The position numbers and the translations under genes were made by a program. Of a stretch of DNA of 37,553 bases, positions 10,421-22,025 are shown in pieces. Source of the stretch: Planctomycetaceae bacterium. Lineage in GTDB: Bacteria; Planctomycetota; Planctomycetia; Planctomycetales; Planctomycetaceae. The DNA lies in NCBI GenBank assembly GCA_024742875.1, contig JANSXP010000069.1, positions 1-37,553 on the forward strand, read 5' to 3'. The stretch's first letter is position 1. Each line of letters opens with the position of its first letter. The notes under the pieces are model-generated. The model had not been told where the DNA came from. It saw only the letters and a program-made list of their open reading frames with translations, and did no database searches.

Positions 10421-10954
10421 TCATTCGCTCGTTTGCGCCAGGCGATCCAGCAATGGTGACAGATCGGCCCGGGGAAGAACGTCGCAGGACGACGGCAGCT
10501 CTGATGGACGTTCGTCATCGGTGATCAGCACATCAATGTTCCGATGCTCGATCGCATAGGGCTGCGGGTTGTTGGCCGCCCGCCACACTTCGATGCGTTT
10601 GGCCGTGGCGTGCAGGTCTCCCTCCACCAAAATGATGTCGCAGTCGCTGAACATCACATTGAAGCGGGCGTAGCGGACGGCTTCATCCTCGTCCCGCTGC
10701 ACGGGCACAAAGGCGGCCGTCATCTGTGCGGACAAAATGCCAACACCCGCCGCACCGGATTCGCGATGTTTGTGGGAATCCTTGCCGGGTGTATCCAGTT
10801 CATGCTGATGGTGCGTGTGCTTGATGGTGGCCACTTTTACGCCACGATCAGTCAGCTGTTGGACCAGTTCACACACCAGCGTGGTCTTGCCGGAATTCTT
10901 GCGGCCCACGATATGCCAGCGGGGCACCTGGCGAATGCTGGGAACCTCACTCAT
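10421..10954 (-). CDS. mobB: Molybdopterin-guanine dinucleotide biosynthesis protein B
   Basis: A 177-residue P-loop GTPase-like protein. WHIVGRKNSGKTTL at residues 13-26 is the nucleotide-binding loop, followed by KVATIKHTHHQHELDTPGKDSHKHRESGA, the histidine-rich segment typical of MobB. CDIILVEGDLH is the Walker B-like region. MobB helps attach GMP to molybdopterin to form the bis-MGD cofactor. The ATG at 10954 lies one base beyond the stop of the upstream molybdopterin oxidoreductase (stop 10956-10958), so the two are translationally linked and probably one operon. The longer frame to 10987 overlaps the upstream gene and is not needed. Confidence 0.9.
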   Translation of the reverse strand: MSEVPSIRQVPRWHIVGRKNSGKTTLVCELVQQLTDRGVKVATIKHTHHQHELDTPGKDSHKHRESGAAGVGILSAQMTAAFVPVQRDEDEAVRYARFNVMFSDCDIILVEGDLHATAKRIEVWRAANNPQPYAIEHRNIDVLITDDERPSELPSSCDVLPRADLSPLLDRLAQTSE

Positions 10955-10955
10955 T

Positions 10956-13133
10956 TCAGGCCTCCGCAGCAATCGAGACCGGCACACCCTTAAAGCCGGG
11001 CGTTTTGGACAGAGGGTCTACTTCGTGCGGCACCAGCACATTGGCCTCCGGATAGTACATCATCACATTGCCCGCGCGCACATCAAACGCCCGCGCCCGC
11101 AGCATCCGCAGTTCTCCCGCCTGGCTGCGAATTCGCACCGGTTCATCGTGCTGCAGACCCCGCTGCCGCATGTCGTCCGCATTCATCAGCACCACGTCGC
11201 GGCGTTCCTGACCGCGATACAGGTCTTCCTCGTCGTACACCACACTGTTGAACTGCCCTTCTGAGCGAATCGTCATCAGTCGCAGTTGATCATCCTGAAT
11301 GCGCAGCGATGGCAATGCGGGAGCGTGAAATTTCGCTTTGCCGCTCGCTGTGGGAAAGTTGTAATCTGCCACCGCGCGTCCCGTTACATGAAATTCTTCT
11401 TTGCTTTCATCCATGCCCATCATGGATTCGTAACCGGGCACCAGACCGGCGATCAATTCACGAATGGCCGCGTGACTTTGCAGTTTTTCAAAGTCGACTT
11501 TGCAGTCCCCGCCAAACACTCGCTGGCCGACCTCGGCAAGGATCGACACCTCACTGCGTGACCCTGGCATTCGCGCGGCGCCGCCGTCGCTCATCCGCAC
11601 ATAACTGAACATTGACTCCTGCGTGGTTGGCTGTGGTTCTTCATCGCGCGGCAGCACGGGCAGAATCACTGTCTCATCGGCCGTGCCATACACGTGCCCC
11701 TGATTGAGCGTGGTTGAAAGATAGACGGCCGTCTTCAGTTTGTTGAACGCGGTTTCCGCATACGCCAGATCGGGATTGCTGCCGTACAAATTGCCTCCCA
11801 GGCAGAAGGCAAAGTCCATCTCCCCCCGATGTGCGGCTTCCATGCAGGCCATCGTGTCGTAGCCGGGACTTTCCGGCACCTTGATGCCCAGTTGCTGCTC
11901 CAGCTTCTGCAGCATCGACGTTTTCAACAGCGGCGTCACGCCCACCGACCCCAGTCCCTGCACGTTGGAATGCCCGCGAATGGGCATCACGCCTGCTTTG
12001 CGTCGTCCGACCATGCCCCGCAGCAGCGACACGTTGGCGATCATCTGCACATTGTTGGTGCCGTGCAGATGATGCGTGATCCCCATGCACCAGGCGATGA
12101 CCACATTTTTGGCGGCGGCGTACTGATCGGCGATCGACGTGATGTCTGCCATCTTCAGACCACTGCGGGACGTGATGGTATCCCAGTCCGTCTCCGCGGC
12201 CAGTTCCTGCAGTTGGTCAAACCCTTCGGTGTGCTGCTGGATAAACGCGGCATCGTGCTGGCCGCGTTCGATCAGCAGTTTGGCCACGCCCAGCAGCCAG
12301 AAAAAATCGCCACCGATATGCGGCTGGAAATAGTCGCTCGCGATTTCGTCACCAAACAGCAGACTCTTCACGTTGCTGGGAACGCGGAAATTGACCAGTC
12401 CCAGCTCTTTGGCCGGGTTGACGACAATCACCTTCCCACCGCGACGCCGCAGTTCCATCAGTGATTTCATCAGCCGCGGGTGATTGGACGAGGGATTCGC
12501 GCCAATCAGAATGTAAAGGTCGGCGTGCTCCAGATCTTCCAGCCTGACCGTGCCGGCTCCCGTACCAATACTGGATCCCAGCCCCACGCCGCTGGCCTGA
12601 TGACAATAATAGCTACAGTTGTTGACATAGTTGGTGCCCACCAGCCGCGACAGCAGTTGCAGCAGAAAACCGGCCTCATTGGACGATCGCCCGCTGGCGT
12701 AATAAAAGCTCCGCTGCGGTCCCGCCGCCTGCATGGCGTCCGCCGTTTTCTGCAGCGCATCGTCCCACGAGATGGGCTGAAAGTGGGACGCCCCTTTCTT
12801 CAGGAGCACAGGCTCCACCAGGCGACCGCAGTGTTCCAGTTGCCTCGATGAAAACGCTTTCAACTGGTTGATCGTGTACTGCTGCCAGAAAGATGCGGGA
12901 ATGGCCCCCTGGAGATCCGACGCCATCGCCTGGAAGGACTTTTTGCAGACCTCCAGAAAATGGCCCCCTTCATTCACCATGCCGCCGAGCTGTCCGCCCA
13001 TTCCCACCGCGCAGGTTTTGCACGTGTTTTTGGAACGCACGCCCTTCCACATTTTCCACCAGCCCACACGACTGGCCAGTTTCAGGCTGTAACCGATGGC
13101 CTTCCAGCCACCTCCGCTGCGAGGTCTCTTCAT
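10956..13133 (-). CDS. FdhF/YdeP-type molybdopterin oxidoreductase, alpha subunit
   Basis: A 725-residue member of the molybdopterin oxidoreductase superfamily, closest to the FdhF/YdeP group. N-terminal cysteines C38, C41 and C63 (CKTCAVGMGGQLGG and FLEVCKKS) lie where a Fe-S cluster site is expected, but the full four-cysteine set is not clear. NNCSYYCHQASGVG, ILIGANPSSNHPR, IRGHSNVQGLGSVG and NLYGSNPDLAYAE mark the cofactor-binding domains. The C-terminal dinucleotide-binding domain (about 600-725) contains RSEGQFNSVVYDEED. There is no in-frame TGA, so no selenocysteine. No signal peptide is seen; a cytoplasmic enzyme is likely. The substrate is unknown: formate is only suggested by name. 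It is followed by mobB after one base. Confidence 0.88.
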   Translation of the reverse strand: MKRPRSGGGWKAIGYSLKLASRVGWWKMWKGVRSKNTCKTCAVGMGGQLGGMVNEGGHFLEVCKKSFQAMASDLQGAIPASFWQQYTINQLKAFSSRQLEHCGRLVEPVLLKKGASHFQPISWDDALQKTADAMQAAGPQRSFYYASGRSSNEAGFLLQLLSRLVGTNYVNNCSYYCHQASGVGLGSSIGTGAGTVRLEDLEHADLYILIGANPSSNHPRLMKSLMELRRRGGKVIVVNPAKELGLVNFRVPSNVKSLLFGDEIASDYFQPHIGGDFFWLLGVAKLLIERGQHDAAFIQQHTEGFDQLQELAAETDWDTITSRSGLKMADITSIADQYAAAKNVVIAWCMGITHHLHGTNNVQMIANVSLLRGMVGRRKAGVMPIRGHSNVQGLGSVGVTPLLKTSMLQKLEQQLGIKVPESPGYDTMACMEAAHRGEMDFAFCLGGNLYGSNPDLAYAETAFNKLKTAVYLSTTLNQGHVYGTADETVILPVLPRDEEPQPTTQESMFSYVRMSDGGAARMPGSRSEVSILAEVGQRVFGGDCKVDFEKLQSHAAIRELIAGLVPGYESMMGMDESKEEFHVTGRAVADYNFPTASGKAKFHAPALPSLRIQDDQLRLMTIRSEGQFNSVVYDEEDLYRGQERRDVVLMNADDMRQRGLQHDEPVRIRSQAGELRMLRARAFDVRAGNVMMYYPEANVLVPHEVDPLSKTPGFKGVPVSIAAEA

Positions 13134-13616
13134 CGATCCTTCATTTGATCGGGGAACGGTAGTGAACGGATGTAGGCTCCATCACACGTTCGATGGGGAC
13201 ACGTCCGCAGGATAGTCGTTTTTACATTTTCTGCACGTCAATGCTGCAATTGCGGTCGTATGCAGGAGGGGTTGCCAGCAATAGACGGCGTCTGTGTCTG
13301 ACAGAAAATGTGAATGTGTCGTCACGGTGACACCACCGTGTCATCCGGTTTGAGCCATTTCAAAGCGGCAGCAGCAACTGCTGGCAGAATCGGCCTGTCA
13401 CGCCACTTCGTAAAACTCTGTGTGAGCAGCACTTAGTGATGCCTTAGAAAAATTTCGCTCCGGCACGACCAATCGGCATCCCCTGTGCAAAAGGAAAGTT
13501 TCAACAAAGCAACCCGGCGGCTGAGTTCGCCGGCAACAGGTCTGACAACCAGAACTCTGAACCGGAAGCCCACCTGACTTGTCAGAACGGCTGAAAGGAA
13601 AGAAAGGAATCCCGTG
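13134..13616. other. Divergent intergenic region with two hairpins
   Basis: About 480 bases separate the oxidoreductase gene from the small plus-strand gene at 13617. It contains a perfect 7-bp hairpin at 13323-13340 (CACGGTG, 4-base loop, CACCGTG) and a perfect 6-bp hairpin at 13514-13533 (CCGGCG, 8-base loop, CGCCGG). The second would lie in the leader of the small gene. I do not recognise a named riboswitch, and no molybdenum-cofactor motif is evident. Confidence 0.5.
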
Positions 13617-13805
13617 ATGGTATTCAGCACAAAAAACATCGAACAGCATCTTCTCGAAACCGCCGCCGGTCGCGCCGTCTTTGACTCGCTCGTGCAGGCC
13701 AACGTCGACCCCTCGTCCGTACCCGTGGAAACCGTCAAGCAGATGCTGCTGGTCGAATGCCGACATCAGGCACGCGTGATGAAATCCGCGCCTGCCTGCT
13801 GCTAA
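13617..13805 (+). CDS. Small hypothetical protein, 62 residues, ending in Cys-Cys
   Basis: ATG 13617 is preceded by GGAAAGAAAGGA, a purine-rich ribosome-binding stretch at suitable distance (GTG 13614 is an in-frame alternative). Codons are strongly GC-biased at the third position, as in the neighbouring genes, which supports a real gene. The peptide is mostly helical in character, with a motif VETVKQMLLVECRHQARVMK and a C-terminal ACC. No homology is recognised. It stands alone between the molybdenum enzyme and the glycosyltransferase and has a long untranslated leader. Confidence 0.6.
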   Translation: MVFSTKNIEQHLLETAAGRAVFDSLVQANVDPSSVPVETVKQMLLVECRHQARVMKSAPACC

Positions 13806-13854
13806 CGTCAAAGCCACTGATTCGTAAGCTGAGGCAGTCGTATCCGGCGAGCAC

Positions 13855-13889
13855 CCGGCGTGGCGGAGTTGGCAGATGGAGCAGGCAGG
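13855..13889 (+). other. tRNA-Leu-like 5' fragment
   Basis: The stretch GTGGCGGAGTTGGCAGA (13859-13875) is nearly identical to the D-arm region of bacterial tRNA-Leu, including the A-box. No matching T arm, anticodon arm or acceptor 3' strand follows, so it cannot be a functional tRNA. It may be a remnant of a lost gene or integration event, or chance. Confidence 0.3.
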
Positions 13890-13940
13890 TGGAGTTGCCG
13901 TCCCGGGCGGTGTTGACAGGTATGGCACGGCGATGACCCG

Positions 13941-15098
13941 CTACGTGCGGTCCAGCACCATCCGATAGACGTCCCGAATTCGCTCCGTCATGTATTCATG
14001 GCGGAACGGTTCGGAGAATCGTTCCCGGCCGTTTCGTCCCAGACGCTCTCGCAGGTCCTGGTCGGCCGCCAAACGGGCGATGGCGGCCGACAACTCGTCG
14101 ATCGAACGTGAGGGCACCAAATAGCCCGTCTCGTCATTGATGCACACCTCCGGCGCGCCGTCGATGTCATAACTGACGATCGGCTTGCCGCAAATCAGGG
14201 CCTGCGGCAGCACGCGGGCCAGTCCTTCCCACACACTGGTGTGCACGGCAATGTCCATCGCATGAATGTACTCCGGCACAGATTCCGGAGGCACGAGCCC
14301 CACAAACACAAAGTGATCCGTCAGCCCCAGTTCCGCGATGCGGTTTTCAAACTGCTCTCGCAGTATGCCGTCGCCGACCAGCAGAAATTTCACGTCGGGC
14401 ACAGCAGCCACAATTCTGGGCGCCGCTTCAATCAGGTACTCGTGGCCCTTCAGATTGAACAGCCGGGCAATCTTGCCGACCACGACGTCAGATTCCTTCA
14501 GTCCCAGACTCTCACGCACCTGTTCCCCCGTGCGAGCGGGCTGGAGGAATCGGTCGACCTCCATGCCGCTGAAAATGGTGGTGTACTTGTCACGCGTGCC
14601 TATGCCTGCGTCCACGTACTGCTTTGCCATGGCATCGCACACGGTGATGAAGTGCTGACACCAGGGCTCCGCCCAGCGTTCCGCCATTTTGTAAGCGTTG
14701 TGCAGCACAGCCGGCTGCCCGTAATGAAACGAAGCGCCGTGAATGGAATGCACACACGGAATGCCAAGCGCGTGCGCCGCGCGGCGTCCCAGAATGCCCG
14801 CCTTGGAACTGTGCGTATGCACGATGTCCGGCTGGTAGTCGTGCAGCATCCGCTTGAGCGCAAAATAGCATTTCGCGTCTTTCCACGGATGCAGGCTGCG
14901 GTGCATCTGGGGAATCAGCCGCAAATCCAGACCTCGATCCAGCGCCTTCTGCTCCAGCGTGCCTTCCGGCCCCACGCCCGGACCGGTCATCAGACACACC
15001 TGGTCGCCGTGCAGATGGTGCTGATCATCCACGTTAAACAGCGTGTTTTCCTGAGCACCGCCGATAATCAGGCGGGTAATGATGTGAGCGGTCTTCAT
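13941..15098 (-). CDS. GT4-family glycosyltransferase
   Basis: A 385-residue GT-B fold enzyme. The N-terminus (THIITRLIIGGAQENT-like, residues 4-20) has the glycine-rich acceptor loop. HTHSSKAGILGR at 94-105 is typical of the polysaccharide-type GT4 group. The C-terminal donor domain has KIARLFNLKGHEYLIEA (209-225) and the nucleotide-sugar motif EGLARVLPQALICGKP (291-306). Here the second acid of the usual E-x7-E pair is Gln299, a substitution I associate with this subfamily. It probably adds a sugar to a surface polysaccharide or lipid precursor. It follows the nuclease gene on the same strand after a 142-base gap; no other polysaccharide genes are nearby. Confidence 0.88.
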   Translation of the reverse strand: MKTAHIITRLIIGGAQENTLFNVDDQHHLHGDQVCLMTGPGVGPEGTLEQKALDRGLDLRLIPQMHRSLHPWKDAKCYFALKRMLHDYQPDIVHTHSSKAGILGRRAAHALGIPCVHSIHGASFHYGQPAVLHNAYKMAERWAEPWCQHFITVCDAMAKQYVDAGIGTRDKYTTIFSGMEVDRFLQPARTGEQVRESLGLKESDVVVGKIARLFNLKGHEYLIEAAPRIVAAVPDVKFLLVGDGILREQFENRIAELGLTDHFVFVGLVPPESVPEYIHAMDIAVHTSVWEGLARVLPQALICGKPIVSYDIDGAPEVCINDETGYLVPSRSIDELSAAIARLAADQDLRERLGRNGRERFSEPFRHEYMTERIRDVYRMVLDRT

Positions 15099-15240
15099 AG
15101 GGTGTCTGCAGCAGGATCAGTTCGGCTCATGTTCCATACGCTGAAGCGGGCCGTTTGTGGGACAATTCCGACGCGTTCGCCGCCAGGCCACCGGATCGCC
15201 GACCGTCCTTCGGCTCATCCGGTGCGCTCATGGAACGGGC

Positions 15241-18225
15241 TCAGGACGCCCGTCCGCTGAATTCGCCCAGCCACGGCGAGCCACTTTCGATCACGGTGTC
15301 CTGGCAGACCCGAGCGAACTCCGTGTAGCGTCGTTCTCTGGCGGCGGCTATGCGATCGATCTTCAGGTCGCAGATGTCCGCAGCGACCTGACGGGCCGTT
15401 TCTTCGGCCGATTTCAGATCTTCCTGCGACCAGTCCGCGATGCTGGAGCCAATGGCCGCCAGGTCACCGGGCAAATGCACGTAACCCAGCTGCACATTTT
15501 CTGTCAGCCCCAGCGATCGCACCAGCAGTCGGTAGAGCGGCAACTGCAGGTCCACCCATTCGCCCCTGGTACGATGCGTGGATTCCGGCTTGTCCGCCCG
15601 TTCGCTGGTTTTGTAATCCAGGACCCGCCAGTGCCCCGTCCTTTCGTGCTGATCAATGCGATCCACGCGCCCCGCCAGAGTGACCGATCGCCCCAGCGCG
15701 TCGGTGAACTCGGGATACTTCAGATCTTCTTCCGTATAGCGAATCCGCCATCCCTCTTTGGCGGTTGACGCCTGCCAATGGGCAAACGCTGACAGGCGAT
15801 TCTGCATCATCTGCAGCTGCACGGCCACCGTCGCACTGTGATTGCGACCAAAACGTCGGTTGGCAAACCCGTGCAGTGACTTCAGCAGAAACTCCTCAAT
15901 CGGCTCCGGACGCAGCGCGTGCACCACAGCGGACTGCCCGAACTGCTTGAGCACATCATGCATCAAACTGCCAAAGGCGGCCGCTTCCAGCTCCAGTGTT
16001 TCGTCATCGATAGACTTCAGCCGCAGTTCACGCTTCAGAAAGTAGCGGTACGGGCAGTACAGATAATCACGAAACGAAGTGACCGTGATTTCCGCTGGCC
16101 TTTCCGGCAGAGGAGCCGGGCCGGGAATGGTGAATCCACTGCGGCGACCAGACAGCTCACTGGCCGTCGCAGCAGCGTCTCCGGCGGCCTGATCACCACC
16201 AGGGCTGCCTGCCTGATCCACGGATTCCTCATCATAGAATCGCTGCACACGATCAGGCAGTGACTGGCGATCGGCGGCAAACCACAAACGACTGGGCATC
16301 TGGGGATTGCCTTTGGCATCCCGACGTCCGGCAATAAACACAATCTGTTCGCGGCTGCCCATCATCGTGGTCAGCGCGTAGGCGTCTCGCGCATAGCGTC
16401 TGCGATTATCCCGCAAACCCAGTTCCGTGCGGAACGTGTTGGGCAGAAAGACGTCGCTGGTGAGGGACTCCGGCACAAATCCTTCGTTGAAGCCTGTCAG
16501 CAGCAGCACGGGCGCATCGTCCATCGCCAGTTCCAGCCATCCGAGCAGATCGATGGCCGCATCGTCAGCCTCGGGCGGGATCGACGTCTCACTGATGTGA
16601 CGCAGAATCATCTGCAGCCCCTGAGCGGCCGTGCACACAGGCATCACCGATTCGGGCACCTGCTGCAACTGTTCCACAGCGGAAGTGATCGCCTGGCAGC
16701 ATTCGCTGATGCCGCGGTCACGGCGGGTTTGGGGATCGAGTTCACGATTCTGGTAAACAGCGGCCAGCATCCGCAGCAGGCCCCGGCCCCATTCGGCCAG
16801 CGGACGTCGCGACTGCAGCTGCTGATGAATGTCCTGCGGCACCACTTCTGCCTGGTCATCAAACAGCAGCTGCTTTTGCTGCGGAACCTGTTTGCCCAGG
16901 ACCCGCGTCTGTGCCTGGGCATCCTGCAGACTCAGATGCCGCAGCATCCCTTCCACCGCGTCAATAATGCCTCCCACGATCTGGCGGGGACGCTTGGGGC
17001 CCAGCAGAACACCCGGGCTGCTTTGCAGGTGACGGGCCGTGTACTTATCCAGTTCCGTCAGCCAGTCGATATTTCCGGCCCGGCGGGTCGAGACACTGCG
17101 GCGGACCGATTCTTCAACCATGGCGTCCAGGTCCGGGTGTCGCACCAGTCGCGAGAACGTCTCAAAATCCGGCGGCTGCGCGTCACTGCCCGACGACAAA
17201 TGCTCCGTCAGTGCCTGGATCAGACGGAATGGTCGCGTTTCAGACAGCTCCATTTCCACCGGCCAGCGGCCCTTCAAACCGGCAGCAGCCAGTTTCTGAG
17301 TGATGATGGGCACCAGACTCTCGTCCGCCACGCCCACTGCAATGTCATCCGCACGGCGAGTGCCATCGAGCGCCGCCACTTCCCGCACCAATTGTTCCGC
17401 CTGTCCTTCCGGGCCGTCCACCACGCGCGAATCCGCCACGGGAATATTCAGCCGTGTCTCCACCCATTCCTCGGCCAGCAGGCAACCCAGGTCGTCAAAC
17501 CGATGCGCCTGATTGGACGGAGCGTGCACAATGGCGGTCACCCGATCCTGCACCTGCAGCAGCATACTGCGAACCACCTGGTTCATATCCACCGTGCCCA
17601 GCAGCACGATGTCAAAGTCCGCCACGCATTCGTTCTGCTCGACGGCAATCAAACGCGACGCCTGCCGATCCCACAACTGCAGTCGATCCAGCTGCATCAG
17701 GTACTCGGACTGAATCCGTCTGAGCGCTCGCCATCGCAGGGCCTCTTTATGGTTACCGGCTCGTTCCAGCGCCTGCTGGACGGCGTCAAATTCAATGCCG
17801 TCTTCCGCCAGTTCGTTGTGCTGACGACGCAGGGACTCACACAGCGACAGCCACGACGGCACCGCATCGTCATCGGGAATAGAGGGCAGTGCGGCCTTCA
17901 GATCGGCTGCCGGAATGGAGCTGAGCGCCTTTTTCCAGATCAAAAGCTGCGTCAGATCATCCGCCCAGCGATGCTGCTGCCGATACAGCATTTCGGGAAA
18001 CTGCTGAAATGTGGTCAGTTGCGGGGGAACAAAGGCGGGCCAGCGATCGGACGCTTTTTCAAACAGCACTTCCAGCATCCGCCGGGATGCCCGCCGGCCC
18101 GTAAACACAATGACGACGTTGCTCAGATCCAGCTGCTGCGATGTGCCATACCGTTCAATCAGATAGTCGGCCGCGGCCGGCAGAACGGGCTGTTTCCAGT
18201 CAATGAAATGGCGCGTTACGGGCAT
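15241..18225 (-). CDS. AddB/RecB-like PD-(D/E)XK nuclease-helicase family protein
   Basis: A 994-residue protein. The N-terminus (DLSNVVIVFTGRRASRRMLE) lines up with the start of AddB-like inactivated helicase subunits; no Walker A GKT is present. The C-terminal nuclease domain begins at ITVTSFRDYLYCPYRYFLK and contains GSLMHDVLK (His756), GRVDRID (Asp855) and LDYKTSE (Asp870, Lys872), the full RecB-type catalytic set. The four cysteines of the AddB iron-sulfur cluster are not all evident: only the cysteine before PYRYF and one near the C-terminus can be seen. It most likely takes part in processing double-strand DNA ends. The AddA-type helicase partner is not in this window. Confidence 0.82.
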   Translation of the reverse strand: MPVTRHFIDWKQPVLPAAADYLIERYGTSQQLDLSNVVIVFTGRRASRRMLEVLFEKASDRWPAFVPPQLTTFQQFPEMLYRQQHRWADDLTQLLIWKKALSSIPAADLKAALPSIPDDDAVPSWLSLCESLRRQHNELAEDGIEFDAVQQALERAGNHKEALRWRALRRIQSEYLMQLDRLQLWDRQASRLIAVEQNECVADFDIVLLGTVDMNQVVRSMLLQVQDRVTAIVHAPSNQAHRFDDLGCLLAEEWVETRLNIPVADSRVVDGPEGQAEQLVREVAALDGTRRADDIAVGVADESLVPIITQKLAAAGLKGRWPVEMELSETRPFRLIQALTEHLSSGSDAQPPDFETFSRLVRHPDLDAMVEESVRRSVSTRRAGNIDWLTELDKYTARHLQSSPGVLLGPKRPRQIVGGIIDAVEGMLRHLSLQDAQAQTRVLGKQVPQQKQLLFDDQAEVVPQDIHQQLQSRRPLAEWGRGLLRMLAAVYQNRELDPQTRRDRGISECCQAITSAVEQLQQVPESVMPVCTAAQGLQMILRHISETSIPPEADDAAIDLLGWLELAMDDAPVLLLTGFNEGFVPESLTSDVFLPNTFRTELGLRDNRRRYARDAYALTTMMGSREQIVFIAGRRDAKGNPQMPSRLWFAADRQSLPDRVQRFYDEESVDQAGSPGGDQAAGDAAATASELSGRRSGFTIPGPAPLPERPAEITVTSFRDYLYCPYRYFLKRELRLKSIDDETLELEAAAFGSLMHDVLKQFGQSAVVHALRPEPIEEFLLKSLHGFANRRFGRNHSATVAVQLQMMQNRLSAFAHWQASTAKEGWRIRYTEEDLKYPEFTDALGRSVTLAGRVDRIDQHERTGHWRVLDYKTSERADKPESTHRTRGEWVDLQLPLYRLLVRSLGLTENVQLGYVHLPGDLAAIGSSIADWSQEDLKSAEETARQVAADICDLKIDRIAAARERRYTEFARVCQDTVIESGSPWLGEFSGRAS

Positions 18226-18446
18226 GGAAGAATCCGTTCGAGAGAAGATCCGCCAGGGGGACGTCCGTGGGAACTGCGGCGGCCTGCGCAGTTTAGCAGG
18301 TCAGGCGACCATCTTGTAGGGCCCGCCACCGCCATTGCCCCGGCAAACTGGCGCGGCCGTCAGCCTCCCGCAAGGCGAGGCGAGGCTCCATCCCAACCAT
18401 TGTTGTGAACTGGCCGGCGATCCGCATATCCCGCGTGCCGTGATGG

Positions 18447-18737
18447 CTACAACAACTCGGCCGCGATCTCTGCCCACAACGCGTCGATGTCTGAGATTGA
18501 TCGAACCGGACGACCGGCATTGCGGAACCAGTAGCCCGCGTTGCCCGTGTCACCTTCAATCAAATGCAGCAGAGCGTGAATCCACGAGCCCATCGGCGTG
18601 TGGATGTCCTGTGCGATATCGTGGGCCGCCTCCCAATCGCCCGATTTTGTGAACCACAAAGATCGCAGCTCATCAGAAAGGCCTTCCGGTGGCTGAGCGT
18701 CGTTTTGAGCAGAAGCGAGCAGTTCGTCGACCGTCAT
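18447..18737 (-). CDS. Small conserved hypothetical protein
   Basis: A 96-residue soluble protein starting at ATG 18737 with AAGGA upstream. Its pattern, SLWFTKSGDWEAAHDIAQDI then GSWIHALLHLIEGD and GNAGYWFRNAGRP, is that of a widespread uncharacterised bacterial family. Function is unknown. It starts 20 bases after the gcvP stop on the same strand, so it is probably cotranscribed with gcvP, though that pairing may be local to this lineage. Confidence 0.8.
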   Translation of the reverse strand: MTVDELLASAQNDAQPPEGLSDELRSLWFTKSGDWEAAHDIAQDIHTPMGSWIHALLHLIEGDTGNAGYWFRNAGRPVRSISDIDALWAEIAAELL

Positions 18738-18757
18738 GGTGGTTCCTTCCAGCAAGG

Positions 18758-21607
<2,850 letters not shown>

Positions 21608-22025
21608 TATTTCACCTGTGGGTTAGTCGTGGTGGATATCGTGGTGACGGGCAATAAAACGTGCGAGGAGCAACGGCGATGATGTCACGAAATCAGGAAG
21701 ATCCATTCTTCGTAGCGACGACGGGGGTTGATATCGGCCCCAGGCGATAGACATCATCCCGTTTGAAGGCCGACCGACGAAGGCCGACCGACGAAGGCCA
21801 ACGGCCGCCCAATCGGCGGTCGCCCAGCGATGTCCAACCGCCATCCAACGGACGCCTGACCGCCAGCAGCACACCTCCGTTAACGCCTGCGGCCGTCGAG
21901 GCGGCATGGTAGTGCTTTTTCCTGACCGCAGCCTGCGCACAGGGCCAACATTTTGCCGAATTCCGCCTGTTTCACGCTGCAGAATCCCAATCACAGCAAT
22001 CGATGAGGACGGTCTTACGCTTCTG
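21608..22025. other. Intergenic region with short direct repeats, upstream of gcvP
   Basis: These 418 bases lie between gcvP (start) and the large hypothetical gene (stop), both on the minus strand, so the gcvP promoter should be here. A 14-bp unit (GAAGGCCGACCGAC) is repeated at 21765-21778 and 21779-21792, with a further 7 bases of a third copy. No gene or structured RNA is recognised. Confidence 0.5.
21765..21799. repeat. Tandem 14-bp repeat, 2.5 copies
   Basis: GAAGGCCGACCGAC occurs twice in perfect tandem followed by GAAGGCC. Confidence 0.85.

Noticed and set aside
10956-13133. Selenocysteine-containing formate dehydrogenase
   Set aside because: The frame has no in-frame TGA and the active-site region reads as an ordinary FdhF/YdeP-type protein.
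13134-13616. Molybdenum-cofactor or cyclic-di-GMP riboswitch
   Set aside because: Some short words such as ACAAAGC next to a GC hairpin are reminiscent, but the required conserved pairing is not there.
13398-13928. Minus-strand open frame of 176 codons
   Set aside because: It overlaps the small plus-strand gene, which has a better ribosome-binding site and codon bias; its translation has no familiar content.
16597-18408. Long plus-strand open frame of 603 codons
   Set aside because: It is antisense to the PD-(D/E)XK nuclease gene, which has recognisable catalytic motifs; the plus frame has the His/Arg/Gln-rich content typical of a GC-rich shadow frame.
21608-22025. Glycine riboswitch upstream of gcvP
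   Set aside because: I looked for the paired glycine-aptamer cores and found none; only short direct repeats are present.
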